This document shows, piece by piece, positions 1 through 11,993 of a stretch of 64,000 bases of DNA. Under the pieces are notes generated by a model, which had not been told where the DNA came from, made no database searches, and worked only from the letters and a program-made list of their open reading frames with translations. A program made the position numbers and the translations under genes. The DNA is taken from NCBI RefSeq assembly GCF_003573695.1, contig NC_039361.1:40717393-40781392 (forward strand), in the 5' to 3' direction. The stretch's first letter is position 1; each line of letters opens with the position of its first letter. The stretch is from Papaver somniferum. Taxonomy: Eukaryota > Streptophyta > Magnoliopsida > Ranunculales > Papaveraceae.

Positions 1-1357
1 GTTAAGCTTTTAAGTTCAAATCGGCTAGTTTCGGCTAACCATGTTGAACATAGTCTTTGTACACGGTTCGGTTACAGTTTCACCTAACCAGAGTATATAT
101 CTTGCTTATGTAAATCATATTCAAAGATTCATCTAACAGTGGATATTGTTTGCTTGGTTCGAAAGCTATCTTAGCTTAACCCTAAAGCAACCTATGCTTT
201 GAATGTCTATAAAAGGGGAACTTCAAGAAACTGGGATCTTTGAATCCAGACACTACTTTTTGGTGTGTCATAGTTGTACCTAGATTTTCCCTCTTTCTAC
301 ACCTTTTAGGGTTTACCGACTATAAAGACTTCATTGGGATTTGTGAAGCCAGGTCCAATTATCTTTCCTTGATAATTCGAGTATCCTGATCTTGATTGTT
401 TGTAGAGCTTGCTCCATCAATTAAGATAGATAATAATCATCGAAGTTCTCTTCGTCTCAGACTTTGTTGATTTTATAGGTTTTATACTTGTGAGGTGAAT
501 AATAATCTAGGTTGCACAAGTCAGGATTTCGAGGATAGCTTGATCATACGTTTTGATCGTAATCAGGAAATAAATTATATAGGATGCACTTCGGGTTCCA
601 TAAGTCAGGATTTCGTGGATAGCTAGACTTTGTTAAATTGTTATCGATTTCCATCACCTTGATCATACATTTGATTTTGGTCATACGTTTTGATCGTAAT
701 TAGGAAATCAATTATATATGCTTATTTTGTGGGAGGCATATTTGGTTTAAAGTCTTCAATTAAGTTGAAGCAACTCTTAGTTGGCGTGAAATCATCTAAG
801 GGAATCAATTGCGCGGAGTCCTGCTATTCAAGAAGCGTAAGGAGCGCGATTGTACCTTAATCGGTGGGATACCTTTTAGGGCTCAACTACATTCCAGTAT
901 GAAGTTAATTGGTAGTAGGATTGTGTCTGTAGCGGCTTTATACAATTTGGTGTTCAATCTGGATTAGGTCTCGAGGTTTTTCTGCATTTTTGGCTTCCTC
1001 GTTAACAAAACTTTTGGTTGTCTGTGTTATTTCTTTTTCTGCATTATATTGTTTATCTTTATAATTGAAATATCACAGGTCGTACGTTGATCAATCTTAG
1101 TAGATACATCCACCTAGTTTGGTGGATGCGACTAGATTGATTCTTGGACAATTGGTCTTTCGTACCGTACAAGTGATCTCTTTGTGATTAAATTCACAGA
1201 CTTGTTTATGTAAACGTTCTAATCGCAAGAGAGAGATATATAACTCTAGATAATATTCCTTAATTGAGTTTATCTCCCAGAGTTGTATTTAGTTTGTCCA
1301 TACAGATTTCCTAAGAAAAACGTGGTGGTGTATTTTGGTATCCCCGTGTTTTCAGCA
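1..1357 (+). repeat. Partial Copia-like LTR, plus orientation, truncated by window start
   Basis: Non-coding. Several segments are the reverse-complement counterpart of the Copia-like family A LTRs elsewhere in the window: the stretch near 330-350 about a fixed phrase 'cattgggatttgtgaagcc', the root 'gtctgtagcggcttta' near 925, and the 'ctcgttaacaaaac' phrase near 1000. It therefore looks like a related LTR in the opposite orientation. A TATA box (TATAAAAGG) at about 209-217 fits a U3 promoter reading to the right. The right end is placed near 1357, where the next repeat begins. The left end lies outside the window. Assignment to Copia rests on similarity to family A, which has a PBS and PPT. 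Confidence 0.5.
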
Positions 1358-1358
1358 A

Positions 1359-1504
1359 CCACAACAAGATTTTGTTGACGAGGATGCCGAAAATGTAGAA
1401 AAAAACTGGGACTTGATCTAGTTTCGAATACTCTCATAATTAAGTCATTATACAAAGACCATTACCAACTTCGTATAGTTGAGACCAAATAAACTACCCA
1501 TAGT
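1359..1504 (-). repeat. Fragment of another Copia-like LTR, left of the solo LTR insertion
   Basis: This short AT-rich piece has the 'gttgacgaggatgccgaaaa' phrase that is a diverged version of the family A LTR phrase 'gttaacgaggaaaccgcaaa'. It appears to continue on the far side of the inserted solo LTR, after 9149, since the five bases 1500-1504 (ATAGT) are repeated at 9145-9149. No open frame of interest is present. Confidence 0.4.
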
Positions 1505-2212
1505 TGAAAAATCGGGGGTCTAACAACACCACCCAATATTTCGCTTAGCAATCTGTATGGACAAACTCGAATATACTTTTAAGAAAATCAACAAGACTCA
1601 ATCAATTAAAATTAATTCAACAAGTTTATATCTCTTTCTTGATTTAATTTCCTTAAACAGAAACTGCGAGTACTAATCAAATACAAGGAATAACTTGGAT
1701 GGTACCAAAGACCAATATCCAAGTGTCAATCAATATCAATCAACAACCGTTAGGTCAGATTATCTAATTGATTGATCTAACGCACAATCTGTATTATTTC
1801 AATTATAAAGATGAAACAATATAATGCGGAAATTGAAATAACACAGACACCAGAAATTTTGTTAACGAGGAAACCGCAAATGCAGAAAAACCTCGGGACC
1901 TAGTCCAGATTGAATACACACTGTATTAAGCCGCTACAGACACTTGCCTACTCCAAGCTAACTTCGGACTGGACTGTAGTTGAACCCCAATCAGTCTCCC
2001 ACCGATCCAAGGTACAGTTGCACTCCCTACGCCTCTGATCCCAGTAGGATACTGCGCACTTGATTCCCCTAGGCTGATCTCACCCACAACTAAGAGTTGC
2101 TGCGACCCAAAATCGCAGGCTTTGACAATAAACAAATCGGTCTCATACAGATAAGTCTATCAAAGGATCAATTTATCTCCCACAGAAAAGGTCGTGTCCG
2201 CTGGTGGCGTCT

Positions 2213-4189
2213 TGATGAGCACGAAAGTGCCACACATTTTCACCCATAAATACATTAGCTGGGACTCATTTTATCGCTAATAGACTTGTTTGTAGGTGTT
2301 TTTGTGAAATAAGCTCTTTTGGAGAAAGTTGCTCGAAAAGTGGTTTTTGTACCCCGGAGGACACATGTTATTCAGACTCTCACCGTTGGATAAGGGGCAC
2401 CTCAATTACTAAGGGGCACCCCAGGTCACCCCAAAAGGCATCTGCTATTCACACCCCAAATCAGGATAGGGGCACTTCATCTTCAAAAATTCAAATTTTG
2501 AGTTTTGGCGGGAAAAATGGCAGCAAATTTAGGGTTTCGGTTCTGGAGGTGATCGAGTGAGACTAAATGGATGAAATCAAATGGGTTTATTCCTAGGACC
2601 CAAACAGAGATGGTAAAGGTCTTGGATTCGTCCAGAATTGGCTGGAATGTCAATATTTGAACAAAACAGTGTTTATGGATTTTGGCGGGAAACTTTTGCA
2701 GGCGATTAGCAGAATTAGGGTTCCCCTTTTGGACGTGATTTCATGAGATTCAATAGCTCATTTTTGCTGGGTCGGCTCAGTTCAGAGAGACAGGGGTGGT
2801 ATGGTCTTTGGAATCAGCTAAAATTGGCTAGATAATCCATTACAGAACAATACAGTGGAGGTTGATACTCACGGGATTTTTCAACATGATTTGGCCGGAC
2901 TCTGCGTTGTGACTTGGTCGGTTTTGTTGCCTGCTTGGGATTGATACCACCCTGTTACGACTAAACAAGATTGCTAAGAGCTTCAAACTCGCGTTAATGA
3001 GAAGATTTCGTCATATCTCGACAACACGGGGAAAGAGGAAGTCTCGGGTCTTTGGGTTAAAAACAGAAAGTATGTGGAGTATAAAATAGGATATCTTCCC
3101 GCGAGATACATGCTATATTTGGTAGGGTTTCTAACCGAACAGAAGGAAGATTAAATAAACAAAAATCCTGAGTCTTTAATTGAAAGAAAACAGAGTTATT
3201 GTGGAAGATATTCTCGGGATAAGAAGATGCGTGTGGATTCAACGAGCTTGACTCAATATTCTACGTACAATCAACATGCTGGAATGTTCTTTTGTGAGAA
3301 TAACCCATGAAAAAGATTGGAAAGGCGCGTGTGGAAGAGAAAAAGGGGGAAAATATTCCCGTATCTGCAAAGAATTGAAGAGAGGATTATATGGAATTAT
3401 TGCGAAATATTTGAGACCTGTCGAGTATATAAAGGGAGCTGGGATCACATAGAAGGGATATCGAGTGATTGGGGAGGCTACAGAGTCGAGAGAATTGCTG
3501 CACAGAAATCTGCAGCAGCAGCAGAAAAACAGTGAAGAACGAAGAACAGACTTGCAAACACAGTCATTTTCCAACAGTGACAACGACACTTAGCCGTGGG
3601 TCGTATATCTACAGTGGTTGCGACACATAGTGACAGTCGTAGAAGCTACAGCGTCAGTAACAGTTTATTATTGTATCTGTAACAATTATAACTGTTACAA
3701 AAGCCCTGTTTTATACCTTTTCTCCTTGTAAACACCTTTTTGAGCAATGAAATATTATTTTGAGAGTTTTTTCACCATGTGGAGCTAAACCCCAACACTG
3801 GGTCGACGGAGGAAGCAGGACTTCATACTTGGGTGAATTTGTTTTATTTTCTATTTGACTTTTGCACTTAATTAAAATAGAATTATGATTTGAAAAAATT
3901 AATTAGTTATTATTTTATTAGATGGGTCATGCTTGCTTAGGTGTTTGATGTCCCATGCTTACGATTTATAATTAATGTTTGGAGAATCTACCTTGTCAAG
4001 AATAAGAGTCGATGTTGTTTTATTTGTCGAGCGATAATTGTTTGAGAATGAATAATTGAACCTATTGATATGAGTTTGGCCGAATCCTAGACCCAGTAAC
4101 TCTCTATTTTATTCCTGTAAAATTAATCTTAACAAGTCTTAGAGTTCGAATCTTTACTACTACGACAACCACAATCAAAAATCTTAACA
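2213..4189 (+). mobile_element. Gypsy-type solo LTR with CGTCT target duplication
   Basis: The 1977-bp LTR begins TGATGAGCACG and ends AATCTTAACA, with exact flanking duplications CGTCT at 2208-2212 and 4190-4194. It contains a TATA box (TATATAAAGG) at 3426-3435. It shares the 'aaggggcacct' and 'acacatgttattc' phrases and general plan with the 3' LTR of the Athila-like element (22,163-23,674), so it is a related but distinct family. Removing it joins two halves of a Tat RT reading frame, which confirms the insertion point. It holds no coding sequence of its own. Confidence 0.88.
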
Positions 4190-4460
4190 CGTCTACTAAC
4201 ATGTCGATGTCAGGCAGAGGAAAATCGTCTTTGCGGCGGCATTTGTTCAAGTCTCTGAAATCCACGCAGCACCAGATCTATTCGTTTTTCCTTTTCACTG
4301 GATCCACATTAGACAACCAGGTCGGATGATGAATGGGTTTGATGAAGCCAGGAGCTAGCAACTTCTGATTATCAGTCTTGATTTACCATTCCACCTCATG
4401 CCCGGATTGCCTCAGATACTGTTTGATCGGCTTGGATCGGAGATTGTAAGAATGCTTACA
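4190..4460 (-). pseudogene. pol: Tat reverse transcriptase, N-terminal fragment
   Basis: On the minus strand this segment encodes the start of a Gypsy reverse transcriptase: the motif GFIKPIHHPTWLSNV, then CCVDFRDLNK, then DDFPLPDID. The frame reaches the left edge and resumes on the other side of the solo LTR as a short LVDATSGHD-like stretch (about 2193-2212) before the element is cut. It has in-frame stops, for example just before the GFIKP motif, so it is inactive. The YxDD catalytic motif, RNase H and integrase are absent. Confidence 0.75.
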
Positions 4461-4720
4461 CGATGTCGAGCCGATGATAGGCCTAGGAGATTCCTTATCG
4501 TCGAGCTCATCAGTTGTGGAGTTGGTGTCATCTTGCAGCTGTCGTAGGGCGTCTAGCACTTCTTCTTGTGGTTCGTCGTTCTTGCAGCACTGGGCGGAGA
4601 GACTGGGTGCCAGTCTCTCCTGCTAATTGCTAACAGCAGCGTCGGTACATCGTTTTCCCATTCTGATCACGACTTGCATTGAAAGTGCGTTCCCTCTTGG
4701 TGTGAACATGGGTTGAAGCT

Positions 4721-5300
4721 TCACCGGATAAAAGATGGACGCCTCGTCAGTAAAGATGCGTCGTGGTGCTTAGCCCTCAGTGATGCAAGTCGGTCCTCTT
4801 CCTGAATTGAATCCCACGTGGGTAGTGCGGTGCACAGGATTTTGTCTGATCTTCCCTGCGGAGTTTCCTTTGGATCGAACAGTTCCACTCCGCATATTGG
4901 TGCGTACGGAGACAACGATGCAGGAATACGGATGACTTCCTTATTTAGCATGGTCTTCAGGCACTTGTGATACGTGGAAGGGATAACCTTATTTACATGA
5001 AGCCACGGTCTCCCTAGTATCATATGGTAGTCCGACTCCTTTTCTATGACTGAAAGGGTCCTACTGATAAATTCAGATTGACATACCCGTATGTGCTAGT
5101 CTGGTCTCCTTAGAAGTCCGTCATTGTGGTGGGCTGCCGTACGATCTTGCATGGGAGAACCTTGCCTGTCCTGAGAGTCTTGAGAGTAATCACATTCGAA
5201 GATGCTCCTGTATCAATGATGGCCCTCCTGAACTCTGAACCCTTGATGTGTGCGGTAACATGCAGGGCCCGGTTGTGACCTTAACTGGTTGATTGCAGCA
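4721..5300 (-). pseudogene. Tat protease region fragment
   Basis: Minus-strand fragments of the retroviral-type aspartic protease. Around 5190-5210 one frame reads IIDTGASSNVITLKTL, which carries the catalytic D-T-G-A motif. Further on, 5023-4721 begins MILGRPWLHVNKVIPSTYH, the conserved flap and C-terminal part. The two parts lie in different frames, so the gene is broken. A segment linking protease to RT follows to about 4460 with further stops. The Tat lineage assignment comes from the ILGRPWLH...PSTYHQ-type block, known from Tat/Ogre polyproteins. Confidence 0.65.
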
Positions 5301-5822
5301 AAACGTCTTTGCCTGATGATTCTTCGAGAGGTGTAAAAGTTTGCATAAAATTTCCACTAGAGAAACCACGTCCTGATTCACCGGCCTCTGGTTCATAGTA
5401 AAACTATTGACTTGAGGAGGATCGTTGTGAGGATCAGTCCCCAGTGTAGGAGTCTCAATGACAGGATTGCTTGTATCTGATGTCGCTTCTTTGATCAGGT
5501 TCATGTCTGTGATGGTAATGGGAGATGGTACTCCTCTTGTCCCTCTGGCTCCTTGTCCTGATGAAGGATTTGAAGTTGTTGTTCTGGTCATCACCGGAGG
5601 TGTTACACTTGAGGAGATGCCGGGATTCGCGGCTACTCTGTCTCTGGTGATAGGAGGCGTTACACTTACTGGAACATCTCCTGCTCCGCTAGCGGTGGTA
5701 GTGACGGCTCCACGAGATGTATTGACCACGCTGTCTCCACTGACAGGTACATCGTCGCCGGGAGTGTTTTCAACACTAGCTCCATCAGGATTGATTGCTG
5801 ATCCAGACCTGAGTTCTACCAT
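5190..5822 (-). pseudogene. gag: Tat gag N-terminal region, internally deleted
   Basis: The 210-codon frame begins MVELRSGSAINPDG, matching the MVDLRSGSVTNPNA start of gag in Tat copy 2 (36,326). It continues as a low-complexity Ser/Thr/Pro/Val stretch. It then jumps to the region just before the protease, with a VEILCKLLHLSKNHQ segment like VCELLYLSKAQRK in copy 2. The capsid-like core and zinc-finger region in between are missing, a loss of about 1.2 kb compared with copy 2. The start is chosen because it aligns with copy 2 and lies just inside the PBS. The protein would be a non-functional fusion. Confidence 0.7.
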
Positions 5823-5948
5823 TGTGAAATGGATTGATGATCGAATTGGTCCTAAGACCTACCCTTTTCGAAATTGATAAAATTGAATCAGATTTTGAAG
5901 AAATTGACTTTACAACCGAGAGATCAACCTCCCACTGTGGTCGCCAAT

Positions 5949-8375
5949 TGTTTATGGGTGAAAATTATTCCTGCTGAGTTTGGTAATTTGGGGTGTGTGG
6001 ATGAGGAATGAATCTAAACCCTAAACAATGCACTGCACGGGAGTGCTTGTAGATTCGAGAAATCAATCTGTGCAAATCCGTCCTAAACCAAGAAATGGCC
6101 GTTCCAGACTTGTTTCGGTCACAAAGTGAAGGAGATGGGGTTGATCTTAGGGAGGGAAGCGAAGAAGGTGTTGAGATTGTGAAGGTGTTGGCTTTGTATG
6201 ACTTGTATCATAAAGCTGAACTGGCTTGCAGGATGAAATCTATCAGTTCCGGTGTTTGAATACGGTTGTATCAACACTTGCCTCTGCTGTCTTGTCTTGT
6301 CTGGAAAATAGGGCGGAGGACCTATTTATACAAGTCATTAAGCTTGAACCTCGTATCTCGTGGGAAGTGGAGAAAGTGGAGTGATTGAGTAGTGGAGTTA
6401 TGCTGGTAACTGTCACATGATCAGGTGTAAGACCATTCCTCCCATCATCACTAACCGCCCATGACTTCCTGACACGTTCTTGTGATGGCGCGTTGTGCGC
6501 TGCACGCTGTAAACCGCCATACCAATACCCCAGTAAGTATCCCCCAGTTTGTGACATGATTGATGTCTCGAGTGTGTGGATCGTGGGACCCACAGAAAGT
6601 AGCATGTAATGCTGGATTAAATAACTAAGTTATTCAGGAAGTCGATACTTGTAAAGTATCGTGTGTATTCTATGCATGTAATGCATCGAATATATTCAGC
6701 AGGTATGAAGCATCGTTATTGAGTGTTTTTCCAGCATACTTCATGTGATGGTTTGGAGGTTGCGCAAGCAAATCCTCTCTTAGCCGACCACATAGTGTGG
6801 TAGAGTGTCGGGTGGTAATCACCAGGACGCCTCACTGACCAATTAACTCCTGACCAGGGTTGTATAAACAAGCCGGTAAAGTTGGACGGGCGAGATGATC
6901 TTTGAGACACTCATCTACGACCGTTAGTGTAATTAGGGTTTTGAAAAGAGGTGTGCAAGCACCACTTTTCAGCTTGGTCGAATCGAAGCTTAGGACATGG
7001 TTTTGGCATGGCCGATTGGGCATGCGTGTAGACGGCATGCCGGTGTAGGCCCCCATACCTCAATGTCTCGTGAAAGTGCAATCTATACCACTCAAATTGT
7101 CCGGTGAAGTTGAGTGGTTGAGATCGATTTGCGACAGAAATCTGGTGGCGCAAAAGCCGCGCGTGATGCCAACTTCGGGCGCGCGTTTCAAGATGACCAA
7201 GTTTGGTCGGTCTTGGCTGTTTGGTCTGGTGTGTAGGTGGCGTGCTGATGTACACGCCCATACCTGACTGCCTCATGGAAACCTGATCTAAGCCACTCAA
7301 ATTGTCCGGTGAAATTGAGTGGTCGAGATCGATTTAGGATTAGGAGGTGCGACCACACTACTTTGGGCGTGCGAATCGAGGTGACCAGGCATGATATGCC
7401 TTGGACGATTGTGTGGGGAGGAAGATGAGTCTACGGTGATCATGTTGATGTTCACCGGTCTTGTTCACTCGACTCCTAAGCACTCAATTCGATCAGGAGA
7501 AAATGGACGCTCGAGATCGATGGAAACCCTAATTAGGGTTTCTCCGGGCCGTTGCGGCATGCCTACTTTGGGCGATCGGTTTGGGACAACTAACTGTGGT
7601 TGGCCTTCACCGATTGTTCCTCTGTGTAGGTGGGTCTACGATGATCATGTTGACATGCTCCGGACCCCCTGAATCCACATCTAAGCCATCCATCTATACC
7701 TGCGAAGATGGATGGTTGGGACTGTTTTGCGACCCATGTAAAGTGTCGCAAACCCTAGTTTTAGGTTTTTCTCGTCCATATGCTTTGGCTGGACGGTTTG
7801 GAAATCTTTGCCGCACCTTTGGGGAGGCCGACCATGCGGGGCCCGCGTTGGGTCGGCGGTGTATATTCCAATACCTGCTTGAGGGTTTTGGATTCAATCT
7901 AAGCCATCCAATCATGCTGGTGAAGTTGGATGGTCATGATTGTTTCTGAGACTGACATGGTCAGTCTGGATGCTCAATCGGGCTAGTATAACACTCCGAG
8001 AGTTATATCCTATGCGGGTACTTCGTACATGGTTCTTCATTAATGCTTGGAGGTTCATGTTGCTCTGCTGAGAACAACACTCAGTCGTCATGCCGCACTA
8101 ATAATGGGTACAGGAAATACAAGGCTGACCATGCATTAACCGGTAATGTTGTAAATTCACATGGTATATGGGATTGTTGCTACATTCTCCATCCTAGATG
8201 AATTTCGTGTATTTAATTCACAGAATACTGGGATTGTTTCAACATGCTCTATTCTAGGTGAATTAGTGAAGTGAAGAAGTATTCATCACTTATCAGTGGA
8301 TTTATCCTTTGCAGGATGTCAGCTTATAAATTTGGTTTTACAATTTTAGCCTTGAACTAAAATCCACCATCTACA
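5949..8375 (-). repeat. Tat copy 1 5' LTR (2.4 kb)
   Basis: The LTR begins TGTTTATGGGTG next to the PBS-like site and ends AATCCACCATCTACA, the same terminus as the right LTR of Tat copy 2. A TATA-like sequence for minus-strand transcription (TATAAATAG) lies at about 6318-6327. The part from 6840 to 7960 is built of repeated hairpin modules, listed separately. This LTR is clearly diverged from those of copy 2, with which it shares little beyond the ends and plan. Confidence 0.75.
6840..7960. repeat. Array of about 205-bp modules each with a stem-loop, inside Tat LTR
   Basis: Five clear modules are anchored by 'ctaagcca' or 'ctatacca' at about 7083, 7290, 7478, 7683 and 7899. Most carry a short inverted repeat of 8-10 bp with a 10-15-base loop. 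The stem sequence differs between modules: ACCACTCAA/TTGAGTGGT at 7087, CCACTCAA/TTGAGTGG at 7293, CCATCCATCT/AGATGGATGG near 7688, and CCATCCAA/TTGGATGG near 7904. The module at 7478 is imperfect and one near 6870 is degenerate. Module spacing is 190-215 bp. Confidence 0.7.
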
Positions 8376-9149
8376 CCGGGAAGAGTTTACAAACTCCAGC
8401 AGAAAATCTCGGCAAAGACTTTCCGCCGGTTCGCGGACTGGTACACGCAACTTATTTTTGTCAACTCCAGTAGAATTTCTCGGGATGAGAAGTTCGGCAG
8501 TTCGCGGACTTGGCTCACGCCATTCTACCAGTTTCTCTTGATCAACAAAGTTCGCAAACTTTGGTTCAAGGAATAGGACTTATGCACATATGTGTTTCCA
8601 CAACAATACTTATGTCCATCATTGGTTATGTAATCTAAACTCTCATTCCAATCATTGAAACATTCTTAGAGGACGTTATACAGTTGTTACACCATTCTCG
8701 TCAAAGCAATTTTCAAGATGACTGAAACATACTAGGTAAAGATAAACTTGGTCGAAGCGACACGCTTACCAACATATATTTCGAGATATAAATAGGCGAG
8801 GTATACTCGGCTCGAAATACCAAATGTGTATAATCTAAGTCTATATACAGCATACGACTTTTTGTCTCAAGAAGTAGGAGATATAATAGATAGACTTTTG
8901 ACTGATAGATAAGTTCAAGTATTTACATACCTTTTTGTCGAGAAGTTCCACCGGTTCCTTGAGTAGTTATTCTTCTTGTATGATGAATCGCCATGAAGTT
9001 CTTGAGCTCAACTACACTTTCTATCCTAGTCCGAGACTTAGCTATAGTAGACTAGAAATCAAGACTTATAGTTTTTATCACTAACATTGACAAACATGCT
9101 TGAGATAGAAACGCATGCGAGGTCGACCGAGCAATGCTCTAACAATAGT

Positions 9150-10700
9150 TTCCTAGTTTCCTCAGTATCCCTGCGCCTACAACCAATATGGACAACGCAC
9201 GTGAATCCTAAGATAGAGCCAATTATCTTAAGTTGTTTATTCTGCTTGTGAAGAGTTCAAGCACTCAACTTTTTTGTATCATATTTCGAAACAATAAAGG
9301 ACTAAACTGTATTCGGTAACTGTTCTCTCAAACTCAATAAGTAAATCAAACATTTTATGTTGAGTCAAACAAAGTCTCTTCCATTTAATCAATAAACACC
9401 TTTGTTTGGATTAAAACTACCAAGATCTAGATTATCAAGATAATCTGATCTAGGTATACAAACTATCTAATTTAGATCCTGAAAAAGACTACCAAATTAT
9501 AGCTTGTCGATCGATACGACTAGCAATAAGTTGTCTATCAAAATATAAGCAACGCTAAGTCGTATCCCAGCCGATCAAGTATGTGCATGAAGTAAATCAC
9601 AAAGATCAGAAACCAATAAGAAATCTTATTGTCTTCAATGTACCTGCACAAATAAACTTGATTGTTCTGATAGATCACACACATAACGGAGTTTGTTAAC
9701 AATACATGATCGCGAGTCTATCACCAAATCTAAAAATAGATATGTACTACCGTCAATCCTTGATCTAGTTTGGGTGGCCTTATGTCATAAGAGAATGTTC
9801 TTAAGAATAATCAAACAAGGTGCAATCAAGATTTAACATCCGTTTGTCAATCAAATCAATTATCGAAAACTAAAACAATAAAAATTCTAGTTTCCCACCA
9901 ACAGTACTATCTTGACGCTTCTTTATCCCACATAAGTATTTAAACTAGCAGACGTAAGAGATTTCTCTTAATTAGTTTACCGTCCTCTCCAATTACCACA
10001 CTGATTACAAAATGAAGTACATGCGTCAGGATAAGTTTGTAAGAAGAACAAACTTCACTATTTATAGACCAAAGTATATTGGACATTAAGGAATTTTCAT
10101 AACAGAAAATATTCTCAAGATATGCAATAAACACAAATTTTCAGTCTGGTATTATTCCAACCAATATCCAACTGTTATACCGAAATTCCTCATGGATGAC
10201 AACTTAATATTAGCTAGTATACAAGTATACTTTACTAATATATCTTCCAGATATATATTTTACTTGCTGGAAAAATAAAACATATGAATTCGAAAACCTT
10301 AACAAAAATAATCTCAAACTTTTCGGTTTGGGATCTCACCTTGAGTATAAAGAAAATCTTTGAACAATAAAAGAATAAGATTTTGCACATGTTTAAATTA
10401 CTTATTATGTTGACATCTTGAACTTTGATAAATAGAAAACTCATATTCTGAAATCACATAAACTCTAGAGAATACGTGAAACTGGAAACATAACTTAGCT
10501 ATGGGGATCGGTCCTGCTAGATATCCCCACTAGATAGGGATCGGTCCTGCTATAGATCCCCAATAGGAATCGAACAACCAATCCCATTGATTTCTTTCAA
10601 CTATAAAACATGTTTCGCAAGTCTACTTCCTTAAACTCATGTAGTTGAACATGTTTTCTAGGGATACAATCAATCCTAGGTTCATTACACAATCTAGTAA
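9150..10700 (-). repeat. AT-rich remnant of Copia-like LTR DNA
   Basis: This continues the repeat interrupted by the solo LTR at 1505-9144, with phrases typical of these LTRs such as 'tttcctcagtatccctgcgcctaca' split over short matches. It contains no open frame of interest. At about 10,500-10,570 there is a short direct repeat around 'gggatcggtcctgct' (two copies, about 35 bp apart). The right boundary near 10,700 is arbitrary: the next recognisable feature is the PMD pseudogene. Confidence 0.35.
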
Positions 10701-10764
10701 GAAGTTACAAAGATAATGACTATGTATTTCTTTTTTTCTACCTTTCTTCACATCAACTTCAAAC

Positions 10765-11993
10765 TTAATATATATTTTTTGCTGGTTGTAACCAAGTTGG
10801 TGCATGACGCTGATTGGATTGTAGAGTGTGTACCCACAATGGTCCATGGTACAAAGAAATTAGTTCTTTTTCATAAGCATATCTCAGATCGACATGTGGG
10901 TCAAATTTCACATTGGTGTTGTCTTCCCACTTCAAGTTATCCAACGACAACCTTATGCACACCAAGTATCGAGCTTGATGGTGCGAGGACATACCCTTTG
11001 ATTCGTATCGTACTGCAATAGGAACTCCCGCAACCCAATTTGTTTCGTTGTTACGAACCTCTTTCTCAATACCGGAAAATGTTCGTATATCCAAACCTAT
11101 ACACATGCATATACATATGAAATCATGATTACCATCCAAATAACCAAAAAAGCTAATCAAGAGTGTCCCAGACAATCTTATCTGAATTTAAGGTTAAACA
11201 ATATAAAACCACAATAGAATAATAAAAGGGGGATCAAAAATCAGTTACTTGAAGAAGAGTTATATTACCACCCATTTGCAGATACTTCTTCCGAAAGGAT
11301 TCTCTCAAATTCTTGACTAAAAAAGCAATGCAAGCAATTCCCCGTGATTATGTTGTCTGATAATATCGTCGTACCAAGTACAAACATTAAGTACGCCACA
11401 ATCCAGTTAATTTCTCATGGGGATACTAGAAATTTCAATTTCCGGTATATATTATCGGACAACATGGGGATAGATGAAATTTCGATCTCTTTTGCATACC
11501 CCTTAAAACGGTCACTCAATCCTGTTAGCCTGAAAAATTTCAATCTCTTCTCTTTATTCTTAGGTTCTCCACTCGGGTTATCTTTAGGAAATTTAGCATC
11601 AACCTTGAATTGAACCTCCACTTCAGCATCATTCCATCCTATCAAATTCAAGCCCAAGTATTTCAAGATTTTCCAATCATTTTTAGGGTCGTACCTAAGA
11701 TCTACCGAATGTCCAACTACGGCTAGACCCAAAATGTAGACAATGCCGTCTGGAGTTATTGTCATTTCTCCAATGGGGAGATGAAATGTATTAGTCTCAA
11801 AATAAAGCCTCTCCACAAATAGGAAGATGACAACTCTATCAACGTCCTGATGACCAACTCTAACAGCGCCGTATAATCCATATTTGTGCACAATTTTTCG
11901 AGAACCTCCGCACATTCCTCGTTTAGCATCCAACTTGACATTGTTTCATGTAGATTGTGGAACTTCAAAATTCTAACGTCATGTTCATGATTA
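10765..11993 (-). pseudogene. Plant mobile domain (PMD) pseudogene, 5' part cut by element C
   Basis: Minus-strand translation gives diagnostic PMD blocks in order: RLYFETNTFHLPIGEMTIT (about 11,810), then LGLAVVGHSVDLRYD. After an in-frame stop near 11,415 comes YLMFVLGTTILSDN. A likely intron (about 11,090-11,240) is followed by VWIYEHFPVL and finally YHGPLWVHTLQSNQ. PMD proteins (PF10536) include the Arabidopsis MAIN/MAIL family and many transposon-borne copies. Frameshifts near 11,880 and about 11,000 and the stop make this inactive. It may be an old transposon-borne copy or a decayed gene. The N-terminal part is interrupted at 11,993 by the LTR of element C. Confidence 0.75.

Larger units (their letters stand above)
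2191..8375 (-). mobile_element. Truncated Tat-type Ty3/Gypsy retrotransposon (copy 1)
   Basis: Reading on the minus strand: 5' LTR (8375-5949), a PBS-like site next to it (TTGGCGACCACAGTGGGAGG, about 5927-5947), the gag start, a protease fragment and the first part of reverse transcriptase. The reading stops abruptly at about 2191 and joins family A LTR sequence. The rest of pol and the 3' LTR are missing. A 2-kb solo LTR is inserted in the RT. The gag core is also missing relative to copy 2, leaving about 0.8 kb against 2 kb from gag start to protease. The right end lies in family A LTR at a site equivalent to about 40,661. The left junction falls at a different point in that LTR, so one deletion removed both the Tat 3' half and host LTR sequence. 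Confidence 0.8.
1505..9144 (-). mobile_element. Solo LTR of Copia-like family A, interrupted by a Tat remnant
   Basis: The LTR starts TGAAAAATCGGGGG and ends CGAGCAATGCTCTAACA. It is flanked by the exact 5-bp duplication ATAGT (1500-1504 and 9145-9149). The same LTR bounds the large element at 24,085-49,315, where a PBS and PPT fix its orientation as minus strand. No internal domain of this family adjoins it, so it is a solo LTR left by LTR-LTR recombination. Its own sequence is 1505-2190 plus 8376-9144, about 1.45 kb. Full copies are about 2.4 kb, so roughly 0.95 kb was lost where the Tat remnant sits. Confidence 0.85.

Noticed and set aside
5458..5877. Plus-strand ORF of 139 codons
   Set aside because: Antisense of the Tat gag N-terminus; low-complexity Val/Thr/Pro sequence is the complement of the gag linker.
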